34,206 nucleotides of DNA, taken from positions 1 through 34,206 of the forward strand of contig CALGLM010000329.1 of assembly GCA_937930275.1 (NCBI GenBank), written 5' to 3'. Shown here one piece after another: positions 33,781 through 34,206 of this stretch; the first letter of the stretch is position 1, and the number at the start of each line of letters is the position of its first letter. The position numbers and the translations under genes were made by a program. This DNA comes from an uncultured Ignavibacteria bacterium (GTDB lineage Bacteria; Bacteroidota; Ignavibacteria; Ignavibacteriales; Melioribacteraceae). The notes under the pieces were generated by a model. That model saw only the letters and a list, made by a program, of their open reading frames with translations, searched no databases and was not told the origin of the DNA.

Positions 33781-34206
33781 ATGGGACTTTCAAGTAGGCA
33801 TTTATTAGGTTTATATAATACACCTAAAGAAGATATTCAATTAATACTCGATACGGCGGTTACATTTCGAGAAGTTTTAGAGAGACCGATTAAAAAAGTA
33901 CCGACTTTACAAGGCAAAACGATAGTAAATTTGTTTTACGAGAATTCAACAAGAACAAGAATTTCATTTGAATTAGCAGAAAAAAGACTTTCTGCAGATT
34001 CAATTAATTTTGCAACAAGTAATAGTAGCACAAAAAAAGGTGAAACATTTAAAGATACGATTAAAAACATAGAAGCAATGAAAGTTGATATGATTGTTGT
34101 TAGGCATGAATCGGCGGGAGTACCTACTTATTTAACACGTATTTCTAATTGCAATATAATTAACGCCGGAGATGGGTTACATGAACACCCGACACAAGCC
34201 CTGCTT
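33781..34206 (+). CDS. pyrB: Aspartate carbamoyltransferase catalytic chain, 3' end beyond window
   Basis: PyrB joins carbamoyl phosphate and aspartate, the first committed step of pyrimidine synthesis. The 142 codons in the window begin [12 protein letters not shown] and include the carbamoyl-phosphate motif [18 protein letters not shown] (about 53-70), the Ser/Lys loop as SSTKKGETF (about 82-90) and the HEHPTQALL segment at the window edge (about 134-142). It is in frame to the last base. It starts 8 bp after pyrR and so falls under the same leader. Confidence 0.96.
   Translation, partial: MGLSSRHLLGLYNTPKEDIQLILDTAVTFREVLERPIKKVPTLQGKTIVNLFYENSTRTRISFELAEKRLSADSINFATSNSSTKKGETFKDTIKNIEAMKVDMIVVRHESAGVPTYLTRISNCNIINAGDGLHEHPTQALL

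Noticed and set aside
1..34206. tRNA, rRNA, integrase, transposase or attachment sites
   Set aside because: I looked through the gene-free stretches and the coding regions and saw no cloverleaf, rRNA stretch, recombinase motif or flanking direct repeat.

Overview
Strongly AT-rich DNA (by eye about 30% G+C) from a Gram-negative bacterium of the Bacteroidota/Chlorobiota/Ignavibacteriota superphylum. Two secreted proteins end in type IX secretion (T9SS) sorting domains with the PNPFNP signature, and there is a DUF5916 outer-membrane protein and an OmpA-type porin. That combination is typical of Ignavibacteria, Kapabacteria and relatives; the exact lineage is an inference. No rRNA, tRNA, CRISPR array, insertion sequence or phage gene was seen, so the window looks like ordinary chromosome with some accessory loci.

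Layout. 1-7249: a partial methyltransferase diverges from two large sensor kinases, a cytoplasmic five-PAS kinase and a LytS-type membrane hybrid kinase. 7591-8592: a FecCD metal-chelate permease with no partner genes. 8614-11673: a T9SS-secreted mosaic esterase-like protein on the minus strand. 12014-13096: rsgA behind a structured leader. 13396-16206: an arsenic locus made of a methyltransferase broken by one in-frame stop, arsR, arsC, a small thioredoxin-like protein and an ArsP-type permease, with two near-identical operator-like dyads. 16394-18607: an unknown 175-aa gene and a secreted beta-propeller protein, converging on a shared terminator. 19071-23491: an operon with a YfiR-domain kinase, a single-domain response regulator and a REC-PAS-kinase-REC hybrid, with no output domain. 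23513-26176: a DUF5916 protein. 26364-31784: a minus-strand operon with MlaE permease, an ABC ATPase with a degenerate nucleotide site, an MCE (MlaD) protein, a lipoprotein and a T9SS FG-GAP repeat protein. 31935-34206: an OmpA-family protein, then pyrR and the start of pyrB behind a PyrR-type RNA element.

How the genes work together. The arsenic genes form a sense, reduce and export set. The mla-like operon looks like an envelope lipid-transport system with an added lipoprotein and surface protein. pyrR-pyrB looks autoregulated through a leader carrying a textbook PyrR-binding hexaloop, followed by a hairpin that is both a possible terminator and a cover for the pyrR Shine-Dalgarno sequence. 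The most interesting points are the degenerate MlaF-like ATPase, the PyrR leader, the paired ArsR-type operators, the alternative hairpins upstream of rsgA, and a 13-bp perfect inverted repeat between the mla operon and ompA.
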